From: Ohtaekwangia sp035628875
Lineage (GTDB): Bacteria > Bacteroidota > Bacteroidia > Cytophagales > Cyclobacteriaceae
Assembly (NCBI GenBank): GCA_035628875.1
Contig: DASPIZ010000110.1
Span: 1 to 64,000, forward strand
DNA length: 64,000 bases
Direction: 5' to 3'
Positions within the stretch are counted from its first letter, which is position 1. Each line of letters begins with the position of its first letter. Under the pieces are notes generated by a model. It was not told the origin of the DNA, did not search any database, and was given only the letters and a program-made list of their open reading frames with translations. Shown piece after piece: positions 1 through 8,023 of the stretch. Both the position numbers and the translations under genes were made by a program.

Positions 1-42
1 ACAGCCGAAGATTATCAACTGGATCTTAAATTATCCGGCTAA
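1..42 (+). CDS. 3' end of an upstream gene (partial)
   Basis: The first 14 codons of the window read through in frame 1 to a TAA at 40-42 and encode TAEDYQLDLKLSG. This looks like the C-terminus of a protein whose body lies before the window. No family can be named from so short a tail. It could also be chance, since only 13 residues are visible. Confidence 0.45.
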   Translation, partial: TAEDYQLDLKLSG

Positions 43-141
43 GACAGCAGACCCTCTTTTTTTACATTGAAAAAAAACCATCAAATAAATACCGAATCCA
101 AGAATTTAAATCAAATCTGAAATATCCCGGACAACAATAAC

Positions 142-230
142 GTCAAACCTCAAACAGTTGGGCACACCTCCCGTCGTTATCGAAAAACTGACTTTGAACT
201 TTGAACCATGAACTTCGAACTTGGAACTTT
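142..230 (-). repeat. Compound heptad repeat, copy 1 (TCAAAC / core / TTGAAC)
   Basis: Two blocks of 7-bp units flank a core. Positions 146-159 hold TCAAACC TCAAACA; 160-190 is a core containing CCGTCGTTATCG; 193-230 holds TTTGAAC TTTGAAC CATGAAC TTCGAAC TTGGAAC. The same arrangement recurs at 26027, 39232, 45648 and 46696. The rest of the gene-free stretch 43-368 before pta shows nothing else I can support; the pta promoter is not clear. Confidence 0.75.
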
Positions 231-368
231 AAAAATCACCTTTGCTAATGATAATTGTCATACATTGAAAACCAGTTTGCGGCCATTTTTAAGGCGTAAA
301 GAAAACCAATGTAAACGATGTGGTGTTAAGTTGCTGCTACATCGGTTCAAAATTTAAGATTCGTACAT

Positions 369-2456
369 ATGACTAATGCCATTTATCTTTCAACCACGGA
401 GCCATATTCAGGCAAGTCCATTATATCATTAGGACTCGTTAATTTGCTTGCTGGTAAAACGGAAAAAATTGCCTACTTCAAGCCGGTGATCAGCAGTAAA
501 GGTGAGCGCAAAGACCCTCGTCTCCAGATGATTGCAACGCATTTCAACCTGGCTATGCCTTACCGTGATATGTTTGTTTTTACAAGAAGTGAAGTTGTTA
601 ATCATTTTAATTCAGGTAATGAATCTTATTTTATTGATACCATCATCGACCGATTCAAGCAACTTCAGGAGCAGCACGATTTTGTTGTGGTGGAAGGAAC
701 TGACTTCATGGGAAGTATCACCAACCTTGAATTTGACGGAAATATTACAATTGCGAAAAATCTCGGAATACCTGCAGCCATTATTGTAAACGGTGAAGGT
801 AAATCGGTACAGGAAATCGTCGATGTAGCGTTATCAACCACACGAAGTTATAGAGATGAAGGTGTTCAGATTCTTACTGTGATTGCCAATAAAACAGACT
901 CCGGGCAAATTGACGAAATCCGTACACAATTGTCGAAAGCTTTGCCCAAGGATATTATCGTAACGTGTATTCCTGCGAACAGAGACCTCAGCAGTCCCAG
1001 CATGAAAGAAATCTTTGAATCTGTAGGTGGAGAGCTTCTGTTCGGAGAACATTTACTTTCTAACCAGGTTGACAGTTCGATTGTTGGGGCCATGCAGTTA
1101 CACAATTGCTTGTCGCGATTGAGTAAGAACACGCTGATTGTAACTCCGGGCGACCGGGGAGATGTTATTCTTGGTGCGCTTCAGGCTAACTTGTCAAAAA
1201 ATTATCAGAAAATAGCCGGCCTTGTACTCACCGGTGGACTGATTCCCGATCAAACCATTCTTAACCTGATAGAGGGCCTGGATACCATCGTTCCGATCAT
1301 CAGTGTGAAGACAGGAACATTTAAAACGGTTACTCATGTGGCCAATACGCAGTCTCGGATTTCCGCTGATAATAAAGAGAAGATTGCGCAGGCAATAAGT
1401 CTTTTCGATAAATCAGTGGATGTGAAAACCCTGGAAAAGAAAATCATTACATTCAGGACAACCAGCATTACACCGCGTATGTTTCAATACCAGATTGTGA
1501 AACGTGCGAAAGAAAAGAAAAAACATATCGTACTACCCGAAGGTGATGACGATCGTATTCTAATAGCGGCTGATGCGTTGGTGAAACAACAAGTTGTTAA
1601 ACTTACGATACTCGGTCATCGCGAAAACATCCAGGCCTCTATGAAAAGATTGAGCCTGGATCTTGATCTTGATAAAATTGATATCATTGATCCTGGAACA
1701 TCTGATCGCTTTGAAGATTATGCCAACACACTTTATGAATTGCGTAAGAACAAAAATGTTTCGCTCCAGATGGCGCGTGACCTGATGTTGGATGTATCTT
1801 ACTTTGGAACCATGATGGTGTACAAAGGAGAGGCTGATGGCATGGTCTCTGGCGCTGCCCATACAACGCAACATACCATTCGGCCGGCATTGCAGTTTGT
1901 TAAAACCAAACCAGGGTTTTCAACGGTATCATCTGTCTTCTTTATGTGCCTTCCGAATCGTGTTTCCGTTTTTGGCGATTGCGCGGTTAATCCGGATCCT
2001 ACAGCGGAACAACTTGCGGAGATCGCGATATCGTCTGCAGACTCGAGCAGGATGTTCGGCATTGATCCCAAGGTAGCGATGTTGTCTTATTCTTCCGGCG
2101 CATCGGGTGAAGGTGAAGATGTTGAAAAGGTGCGAAAAGCAACCCAGATTGTCCGGCAAAAGCGACCCGACTTAAAAGTGGAAGGTCCCATTCAATATGA
2201 TGCGGCTGTAGATCCTGAAGTGGGCAAAAAGAAAATGCCGAATTCAGAGGTAGCGGGTCAGGCCAGTGTGCTTATCTTTCCGGATCTGAATACAGGAAAC
2301 AATACATACAAGGCGGTTCAACGCGAAACCGGAGCGATTGCGATCGGTCCGATGTTACAAGGCCTTAATAAACCGGTAAATGACCTTAGTCGCGGTTGCA
2401 CTGTCGCGGATATATTCAATACGGTGGTGATCACGGCTATTCAGGCACAACAATAA
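369..2456 (+). CDS. pta: Phosphate acetyltransferase
   Basis: Interconverts acetyl-CoA and acetyl phosphate in the cytoplasm; with acetate kinase it makes ATP and acetate. The 695 residues match the long, three-part Pta family (about 700 aa). An N-terminal BioD-like domain has the P-loop-like TEPYSGKS near residues 10-17. A DRTGG-type middle domain contains the PGDRGD stretch. The catalytic PTA_PTB domain spans about 370-695 with VLPEGDDDRI, MVSGAAHTTQHTIRP and SYSSGASGEG. The stop is followed after 13 bp by ackA, so the two are surely co-transcribed. No Shine-Dalgarno sequence precedes the ATG, as is normal in this phylum. The reading frame is full length and intact. Confidence 0.97.
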   Translation: MTNAIYLSTTEPYSGKSIISLGLVNLLAGKTEKIAYFKPVISSKGERKDPRLQMIATHFNLAMPYRDMFVFTRSEVVNHFNSGNESYFIDTIIDRFKQLQEQHDFVVVEGTDFMGSITNLEFDGNITIAKNLGIPAAIIVNGEGKSVQEIVDVALSTTRSYRDEGVQILTVIANKTDSGQIDEIRTQLSKALPKDIIVTCIPANRDLSSPSMKEIFESVGGELLFGEHLLSNQVDSSIVGAMQLHNCLSRLSKNTLIVTPGDRGDVILGALQANLSKNYQKIAGLVLTGGLIPDQTILNLIEGLDTIVPIISVKTGTFKTVTHVANTQSRISADNKEKIAQAISLFDKSVDVKTLEKKIITFRTTSITPRMFQYQIVKRAKEKKKHIVLPEGDDDRILIAADALVKQQVVKLTILGHRENIQASMKRLSLDLDLDKIDIIDPGTSDRFEDYANTLYELRKNKNVSLQMARDLMLDVSYFGTMMVYKGEADGMVSGAAHTTQHTIRPALQFVKTKPGFSTVSSVFFMCLPNRVSVFGDCAVNPDPTAEQLAEIAISSADSSRMFGIDPKVAMLSYSSGASGEGEDVEKVRKATQIVRQKRPDLKVEGPIQYDAAVDPEVGKKKMPNSEVAGQASVLIFPDLNTGNNTYKAVQRETGAIAIGPMLQGLNKPVNDLSRGCTVADIFNTVVITAIQAQQ

Positions 2457-2469
2457 TTTTTTATTTTTT

Positions 2470-3669
2470 ATGAACGTGTTTGTTATTAATTCAGGAAGCA
2501 GCTCGATAAAATACCAATTGATTCGTATGCCCGAAGCAGAAGTAGTATGCTCTGGACTTATCGATCGCATTGGATTGGAAGGCGCTTCCATCTACCATAA
2601 AATCTTTAAACCAGCGGGTGAAGAAAAAATAAAACAGGTTATGCCCATTCGCGATCATGCTGTCGGATTGTTAGAAGTATCACGACTGCTTACCGATGAA
2701 AAGATTGGTGTGATCAGAGATCCGGCTGAAATTGATATCGTAGGACACCGTGTTGTGCATGGCGGTGAAACATTTTCCAATACCACCATCATTACAGCCG
2801 AAGTAAAGGAAAAAATCAAAACACTGTTTCCTTTAGCACCGCTTCATAATCCGCCAAATTATCTTGGCATCGATGTGGCGGAGGATATTTTCTCAGTGGC
2901 AAAACAAGTTGCTGTTTTTGATACAGCTTTTCACCAGACAATGCCTCCTGTTGCCTACCGCATTGCAATTCCAAAATCATTTTATGACGAGTATGGTATC
3001 CGTAATTATGGATTCCACGGTACAAGTCATAAGTATGTTTCTGAAAAAGCCATTGCGTATATGAAGAAAGAACAATCCAAATTGATTATCATCCATTTGG
3101 GAAACGGATGCAGCATGACTGCTGTGCGCGATGGTATATGCATCGATACAAGCATGGGCTTTGGCCCGATGAATGGATTGATTATGGGAACGCGTACAGG
3201 CGATATTGATCAATCTGTTATTTTTCATCTGATAAACACATTGGGATACTCGCCGGAAGATGTTAACTATACGCTGAATAAAAAAAGCGGCATGCTCGGT
3301 CTTACATGTTTCAGTGATATGCGTGATGTTACCGCAGCGCGTAACAAGGGTGACGCCGAAGCGATACTGGCTTATGATATGTATGCCTACCACATTAAGA
3401 AATACATTGGTGCTTATGCCGCGATCTTGAATGGCCTTGATGCGATTGTCTTTACCGCAGGTGTTGGTGAAAACGATGCATTAACCCGAAAATTAGCAAC
3501 ACAGAATATGGAATACCTCGGTATTGTGTTGGATGAAGATAAAAATAATGCCGGAGATAGAGACGTGACGGAGATCAACACTACGGAATCTCCTGTAAAA
3601 ATTTTAGTAATTCCTACCAATGAAGAACTTGAGATCGCGAGACAATGTTACAGGCTTGTCATGGATTAA
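2470..3669 (+). CDS. ackA: Acetate kinase
   Basis: Transfers phosphate between acetyl phosphate and ADP, giving acetate and ATP (reversible). The 399-residue length is typical. ASKHA-fold signatures are visible: NSGSSSIKYQL at the N-terminus, VVHGGE, the acetokinase signature around FHGTSHKYV, the phosphate-loop HLGNGCS, the DTSMGFGPMNGLIMGTRTGD block that includes active-site Arg and Asp, and the adenosine motif FTAGVGEND. It lies 13 bp downstream of pta in the same orientation and completes the Pta-AckA pathway. No anomalies were seen. Confidence 0.98.
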   Translation: MNVFVINSGSSSIKYQLIRMPEAEVVCSGLIDRIGLEGASIYHKIFKPAGEEKIKQVMPIRDHAVGLLEVSRLLTDEKIGVIRDPAEIDIVGHRVVHGGETFSNTTIITAEVKEKIKTLFPLAPLHNPPNYLGIDVAEDIFSVAKQVAVFDTAFHQTMPPVAYRIAIPKSFYDEYGIRNYGFHGTSHKYVSEKAIAYMKKEQSKLIIIHLGNGCSMTAVRDGICIDTSMGFGPMNGLIMGTRTGDIDQSVIFHLINTLGYSPEDVNYTLNKKSGMLGLTCFSDMRDVTAARNKGDAEAILAYDMYAYHIKKYIGAYAAILNGLDAIVFTAGVGENDALTRKLATQNMEYLGIVLDEDKNNAGDRDVTEINTTESPVKILVIPTNEELEIARQCYRLVMD

Positions 3670-4068
3670 CAGGTATTTTGTATTTGTACTCTGATCTAAT
3701 ATTATTGTTGGATACCTGTGCGTTATGCGCAAAGTGTTTGTTTGAATAAAGTGCCTTTTCGGAAATAATCTTTCGTAAACTTCCATTTCACCTGCAACCA
3801 AGTCGTATTTAACCCGTAATAATGTCGGGTTAAGCCACACTTAAATTTCAAAAATCGGTTTAAGTTTGAATTCAGGAGATACTGAGGGGGCTGCCCGTTG
3901 TTCTGTCTGTCGTGAGTCAAAGTAAATCAGTTTTTTGTTCGCTGCAGAGGAAGGGTGAAGTTCACCAAGGGTAAATCAATGTCGTTTAGTTAAGCTTTCG
4001 TTCCTTCGGAGAGAGTCCGGACGAGGCGAAAGAGCTTAACTAAATGAGACTTAACGTAATGGAAACAT
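3670..4068. other. Gene-free stretch between ackA and the MATE gene
   Basis: No credible gene was found in 399 bp. Just after the ackA stop an 8-bp inverted pair, ACAGGTAT (3669-3676) and ATACCTGT (3712-3719), encloses a long loop and lacks a T-run, so it is at best a weak terminator. The notable structure is the stem-loop at 3985-4044, described separately. Confidence 0.6.
3985..4044 (+). promoter_or_regulatory. Long stem-loop directly upstream of the MATE gene
   Basis: A perfect 12-bp inverted pair, TTTAGTTAAGCT (3985-3996) and AGCTTAACTAAA (4033-4044), continues inward as TTCG/CGAA after a 2-nt bulge. The loop holds smaller pairing potential (CGGA/TCCG). It ends 24 bp before the MATE ATG. 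It could be a structured 5' leader, an operator or a dispersed hairpin element. It does not match a riboswitch class that I can recognise by eye. Confidence 0.5.
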
Positions 4069-5490
4069 ATGAACGAAAAGAAAGCGACAGAAACGGTAAT
4101 ACCGAACCGATCATTGTGGGAGCAATTAAAAGACGCCATTCGCGGAACGGAAGCTGACTATACGAAAATCACAATTAAAAAGGCGATCATCCTGTTGGCT
4201 ATACCCATGATTCTGGAATTGGTGATGGAATCAACATTTGCGATCGTGGATATTTATTTCGTCGGTAAACTGGGTGCATCTGCAGTTGCAACTGTTGGAC
4301 TAACGGAAACTTATTTATTTCTCCTCTACTCTATTGGCATGGGACTTTCCATGGCGGTTACTGCGATCATTGCGCGAAGGATTGGTGAGAAAAAAACTGA
4401 GGATGCCGGACTGTCTGCGGTTCAGTCTATTATCCTTGCTTTACTCGCATCGTTACCATTCTCAATCGCGGGAATTTTCTATTCCAAAGAGTTGCTCCTC
4501 CTTATGGGTGCCGATGAATGGAGCGTACAGTATGGTTATGGTTACATGCAATGGATGTTGGGTGGTAATGCCGTCATTTTATTTCTGTTTATCATCAACG
4601 CCATCTTTCGCGGTGCAGGCGACGCTGCCATCGCCATGCGGGTGCTCTGGATTGCCAATGGAATTAATATTATCCTTGATCCGATCCTCATTTTCGGCTG
4701 GGGGCCTATTCCTGCTTTAGGGATAGAAGGCGCTGCCATTGCAACTACTATTGGTCGGGGTGTTGGTGTTGCTATTCAGTTGTGGACCTTGTTCAAGGGT
4801 GGTCAACATATCCAGGTATCGAAGGCACAATTGCGCTGGAATGCAAAGTTAATGCTCAACATTGTAAAAACATCTTTAGGTGGCGTTGGTCAAATGATTG
4901 TGAGCATGACTTCCTGGATATTCCTGATGCGCATCCTGGCCGACATCAGCAGTGAAGCTGTGGCCGGAGCGACAATCGCCATGCGCATTATGATGTTCAC
5001 CATGATGCCTGCGTGGGGCTTCTCCAACGCTGCGGCTACACTTGTTGGTCAGAACCTGGGGGCGGGTTCACCGGAACGTGCGGAGTCCACGGTATGGAAA
5101 ATTGGTACTTACAATATGATATTCCTGGTGAGTGTATCCTTGATTTATTTTTTCTTTAACGAATCGCTGATGGAATTTTTTACGGAAGATCCAACAGTGA
5201 TTGCTATTGGCAGCGAATGGTTACAGATACTCTCCTATTCATTTTTTGTTTATGGATGGTGGATGGTGTCGGTACAGGCATTCAACGGCGCAGGTGATAC
5301 CACTACACCTACGAAGATCAACCTGGTCTTTTTCTGGCTGATTCAAATACCTCTTTCGTACTACCTGGCCATTAAACTTGACTGGGCACATTCAGGTGTG
5401 TTCTGGGGTGTGTTTATTTCCGAAACTTCTGTGGGGCTGTTTACCTTATGGTTGTTCACCCGCGGAAAATGGAAGCATGTAAAAGTGTAA
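4069..5490 (+). CDS. MATE family multidrug/toxin efflux transporter
   Basis: Inner-membrane antiporter of the MATE family (NorM/DinF type), which expels organic cations or other toxic compounds using a Na+ or H+ gradient. The 473 residues hold about twelve hydrophobic segments in two homologous MatE halves. The first begins at IPMILELVMESTFAIVDIYF (about 44-63). The second follows the central loop at about 250. The N-terminus has a soluble stretch of about 35 residues. Substrate cannot be deduced. It is a single-gene unit, preceded by a long hairpin and followed by a strong terminator. Confidence 0.93.
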   Translation: MNEKKATETVIPNRSLWEQLKDAIRGTEADYTKITIKKAIILLAIPMILELVMESTFAIVDIYFVGKLGASAVATVGLTETYLFLLYSIGMGLSMAVTAIIARRIGEKKTEDAGLSAVQSIILALLASLPFSIAGIFYSKELLLLMGADEWSVQYGYGYMQWMLGGNAVILFLFIINAIFRGAGDAAIAMRVLWIANGINIILDPILIFGWGPIPALGIEGAAIATTIGRGVGVAIQLWTLFKGGQHIQVSKAQLRWNAKLMLNIVKTSLGGVGQMIVSMTSWIFLMRILADISSEAVAGATIAMRIMMFTMMPAWGFSNAAATLVGQNLGAGSPERAESTVWKIGTYNMIFLVSVSLIYFFFNESLMEFFTEDPTVIAIGSEWLQILSYSFFVYGWWMVSVQAFNGAGDTTTPTKINLVFFWLIQIPLSYYLAIKLDWAHSGVFWGVFISETSVGLFTLWLFTRGKWKHVKV

Positions 5491-5544
5491 ACCGAAGAGG
5501 AGTTTAAGCGCAATAAAAGTTACGTCACCAGAAATTTTTTAATA

Positions 5545-5571
5545 AAAAGCCAGGCCCAAGGCCTGGCTTTT
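5545..5571. terminator. Bidirectional rho-independent terminator
   Basis: AAAAGCCAGGCC (5545-5556) pairs perfectly with GGCCTGGCTTTT (5560-5571) over a CAA loop and is followed by GTTTTTTTTT. The A-rich left flank gives a U-tract in the other direction too. It sits between the convergent MATE gene (stop 5490) and the secreted-protein gene (stop 5593) and should serve both. Confidence 0.92.
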
Positions 5572-5592
5572 GTTTTTTTTTCCACCGGATCT

Positions 5593-6645
5593 TTAATCCA
5601 ACTCCTTCAGGAACGCATCGGTATGGTACCCTAAGAATTTGCTTGCTCCGGCTAACACACCTTCTTTATATTTAACAGGATCAACGTTAATGATCTTTGC
5701 ATTTTTAGTATTTCCATTCCGTACGCTGTAGAATGTTCCGTATATCGTAGGTGTACCCGCCGTCATTCCACCGCTGGCATAGCTTGTTAACTTTGTGTCT
5801 TCGATCACACCATCAATGGCGATGGGCTTTCCAAGCGTTCCGATATAAGCCGATGTCGCGCCTGCACCCATTTTGCCGTGATAGAATCCTACATTGCTCG
5901 TTACCGTGGTCACCGAATTCTGACCTTTAAATTTGACCTTGGCGTCCAGTGTCATAACGATAGCTTCAGTGGAAATTATGCGGAGATTTGTTTTTACTTT
6001 TAGTTTTGCACCATTGCCCTGAAAGGCATTTTGGTCCTGTACGAAGAGCACAGTGATCTCTACATTCCCGATGATGGCATCACCCAGATCTTTCGATAAT
6101 TTTGGATACTTGCTGGCATCATTGCCCAAAAATCCGCCTTTCTTTTCTTTACCGTCTTTATCTACTTTCTTAATAAAGTATTCAAATGAACTAGGTGCGG
6201 TAGCCATCACGCCAGGAAGTTGTGCCATGCTTACCTTTCCGCCCTTCACTTTTGTAAAACCTTCATAAGCTTCGGTCTTTGCGGCTTCATCGGCGGAAAT
6301 GATGGTTAACCCTTTCGCTTTTAACTTAGTAACATATTCTTCGTATAGTTGATCCGTAATTTCCTGGACCGTTTTTTCATCTAATCCTTCAAGACCTACG
6401 GAGATGGCAGTCTTTGCATCACCTTTCATTCCGCCGCCCAACATGGACCCACCTTGTTTGAATTCTTCTTTTTCGTTGTACACCTGATAGTTTACATCAA
6501 ACCCCGCGATGAAGATTTTGTTTGTATTGTTTATTTTTTTCAAACCATACGATGAGTCTTTGGGTTTGAATTCTCCTAATGTTTGCGCCATGATTCCCGC
6601 GCTGATTAGGACAAAAAATAAGGTAAAGGAAAGTACTTTTTTCAT
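5593..6645 (-). CDS. Secreted protein of unknown function
   Basis: A 350-residue protein with a clear Sec signal peptide (KKVLSFTLFFVLISAGIMAQ, cleavage after MAQ). The mature part is rich in Lys, Gly and beta-type sequence. It has a glycine-rich patch SMLGGGMKG at about residues 67-75 and no lipobox, transmembrane helix or T9SS sorting tail. I do not recognise the family. It is probably periplasmic or surface exposed. It stands alone, transcribed towards the bidirectional terminator and divergent from the GH5 gene. Confidence 0.7.
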   Translation of the reverse strand: MKKVLSFTLFFVLISAGIMAQTLGEFKPKDSSYGLKKINNTNKIFIAGFDVNYQVYNEKEEFKQGGSMLGGGMKGDAKTAISVGLEGLDEKTVQEITDQLYEEYVTKLKAKGLTIISADEAAKTEAYEGFTKVKGGKVSMAQLPGVMATAPSSFEYFIKKVDKDGKEKKGGFLGNDASKYPKLSKDLGDAIIGNVEITVLFVQDQNAFQGNGAKLKVKTNLRIISTEAIVMTLDAKVKFKGQNSVTTVTSNVGFYHGKMGAGATSAYIGTLGKPIAIDGVIEDTKLTSYASGGMTAGTPTIYGTFYSVRNGNTKNAKIINVDPVKYKEGVLAGASKFLGYHTDAFLKELD

Positions 6646-6914
6646 AAATAGTTAGGTATTAATAAATTGATTTCATTAGATTTTTCACTTCTGGCCAATT
6701 CCAAACGACGATTACTGAGAAACTTATCGGCTATGTCAAGTTACTGGTAAAGCTAAGTGAGCGCCAAATGCCAAATAATACCAATACAGTTGTATTTTTA
6801 GATACCGTCCAGTACGGATATGGTTTGTCCGTGTTAAATCTTTCAATCCAAAATACGGATATGAATTGTAGCATTTTAGTACTATTTTGGAGATTACAGC
6901 CTTACGTAATAAAA

Positions 6915-7988
6915 ATGAAAAATAGCCTGGTTTGTCTAAATACGGTTGTCAGAGGATTGATTGTCGTCGTGTTTTTCACAGGACTGATAAATTGTAAAGA
7001 AGATGAAAAAGATAAGCCATCCGTTGTTCCTCCTCCTGAGGCAGAAGCGCCTGAGGAAGAAGTACCAAAGTTGATCACGGCTACAGCTGTTGAATATTAT
7101 GGCGCATTAAAAGTTGTAGGAAATCAAATACTGGGGAAAGATGATAAGCCGGTACAGTTAAGAGGAATGTCGTTTTTCTGGAGCCAATGGATTGGTAAAT
7201 ACTATACACCGGAAACAGTAACATGGTTGAAGGACGACTGGCATTGCAGTATTGTAAGAGCAGCGATGGCTGTTGACCAGGGCGGTTATCTTACAAACCC
7301 GGAGACTGAAAAGCAAAAGATTTATACTGTTGTCGACGCTGCTATTGAAGCTGGCTTGTATGTGATCATTGACTGGCATGATCATTACGCGTACGATCAT
7401 ACCCAAGAGGCAAAGATTTTCTTTGCAACGATGGCACAAAAATATGGAGATAAACCGAACGTGATCTATGAACCTTTTAATGAGCCGATGCAGGTATCCT
7501 GGTCGGGTCTTGTTAAACCCTATCTACAGGCTGTCATTGATACGATCCGGCATTATGATCCGGATAATCTCATTGTATGTGGCAGCCCTACGTGGTCGCA
7601 GGATGTTGACGTTGCCGCTAACGACCCGTTAGTTGGTGAGAACCTTGCTTACACATTGCATTTTTATTCCGGTACCCATAAACAATTTCTCCGCGATAAG
7701 GCTAAGCGCGCCATGGACAAAGGTATAGCGCTAATGGTTACCGAGTTTGGCACTACGGATGCTACCGGCGATGGCCTGGTGAACAAGGAAGAAACAAGGC
7801 TCTGGTTTGATTTTATAGAAGATCATAATTTATCCTGGTGCAACTGGTCGATAGCGGATAAAGTAGAATCCTCTGCGGCGTTGAAACCCAACGCATCGGC
7901 TACAGGCCATTGGACCGAAGATCAGTTAACAGAATCAGGCGCCTTCATTCGCAATGAAATACTGGCTAAGAATCCGGATTTTGAATAA
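6915..7988 (+). CDS. GH5 family cellulase/mannanase-type lipoprotein
   Basis: Secreted retaining beta-glycanase, probably cleaving beta-1,4-glucan or mannan. The start at 6915 is chosen over the in-frame ATG at 6768 because it begins a lipoprotein signal ending LINC; the upstream codons look non-coding. After an acidic Pro/Glu linker, the (beta/alpha)8 domain covers about 50-350. Visible motifs are RGMSFFWSQW, VIIDWHDH, YEPFNEP with acid/base Glu190, and MVTEFGT with nucleophile Glu277 (numbered from 6915). The length of 357 aa fits a single-domain GH5. The exact GH5 subfamily is not resolved. It points towards the T9SS GloVer and GH26 genes on the other strand. Confidence 0.9.
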   Translation: MKNSLVCLNTVVRGLIVVVFFTGLINCKEDEKDKPSVVPPPEAEAPEEEVPKLITATAVEYYGALKVVGNQILGKDDKPVQLRGMSFFWSQWIGKYYTPETVTWLKDDWHCSIVRAAMAVDQGGYLTNPETEKQKIYTVVDAAIEAGLYVIIDWHDHYAYDHTQEAKIFFATMAQKYGDKPNVIYEPFNEPMQVSWSGLVKPYLQAVIDTIRHYDPDNLIVCGSPTWSQDVDVAANDPLVGENLAYTLHFYSGTHKQFLRDKAKRAMDKGIALMVTEFGTTDATGDGLVNKEETRLWFDFIEDHNLSWCNWSIADKVESSAALKPNASATGHWTEDQLTESGAFIRNEILAKNPDFE

Positions 7989-8023
7989 AAAAGACATCTC
8001 GACGTTTTTTTCGCATAAGTAGT

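Noticed and set aside
2977..3393. Long minus-strand frame of 138 codons inside ackA
   Set aside because: It lies wholly opposite a conserved gene and its translation has no recognisable features; a shadow frame. The same applies to other opposite-strand frames within pta, susC, the adhesin and mnmE.
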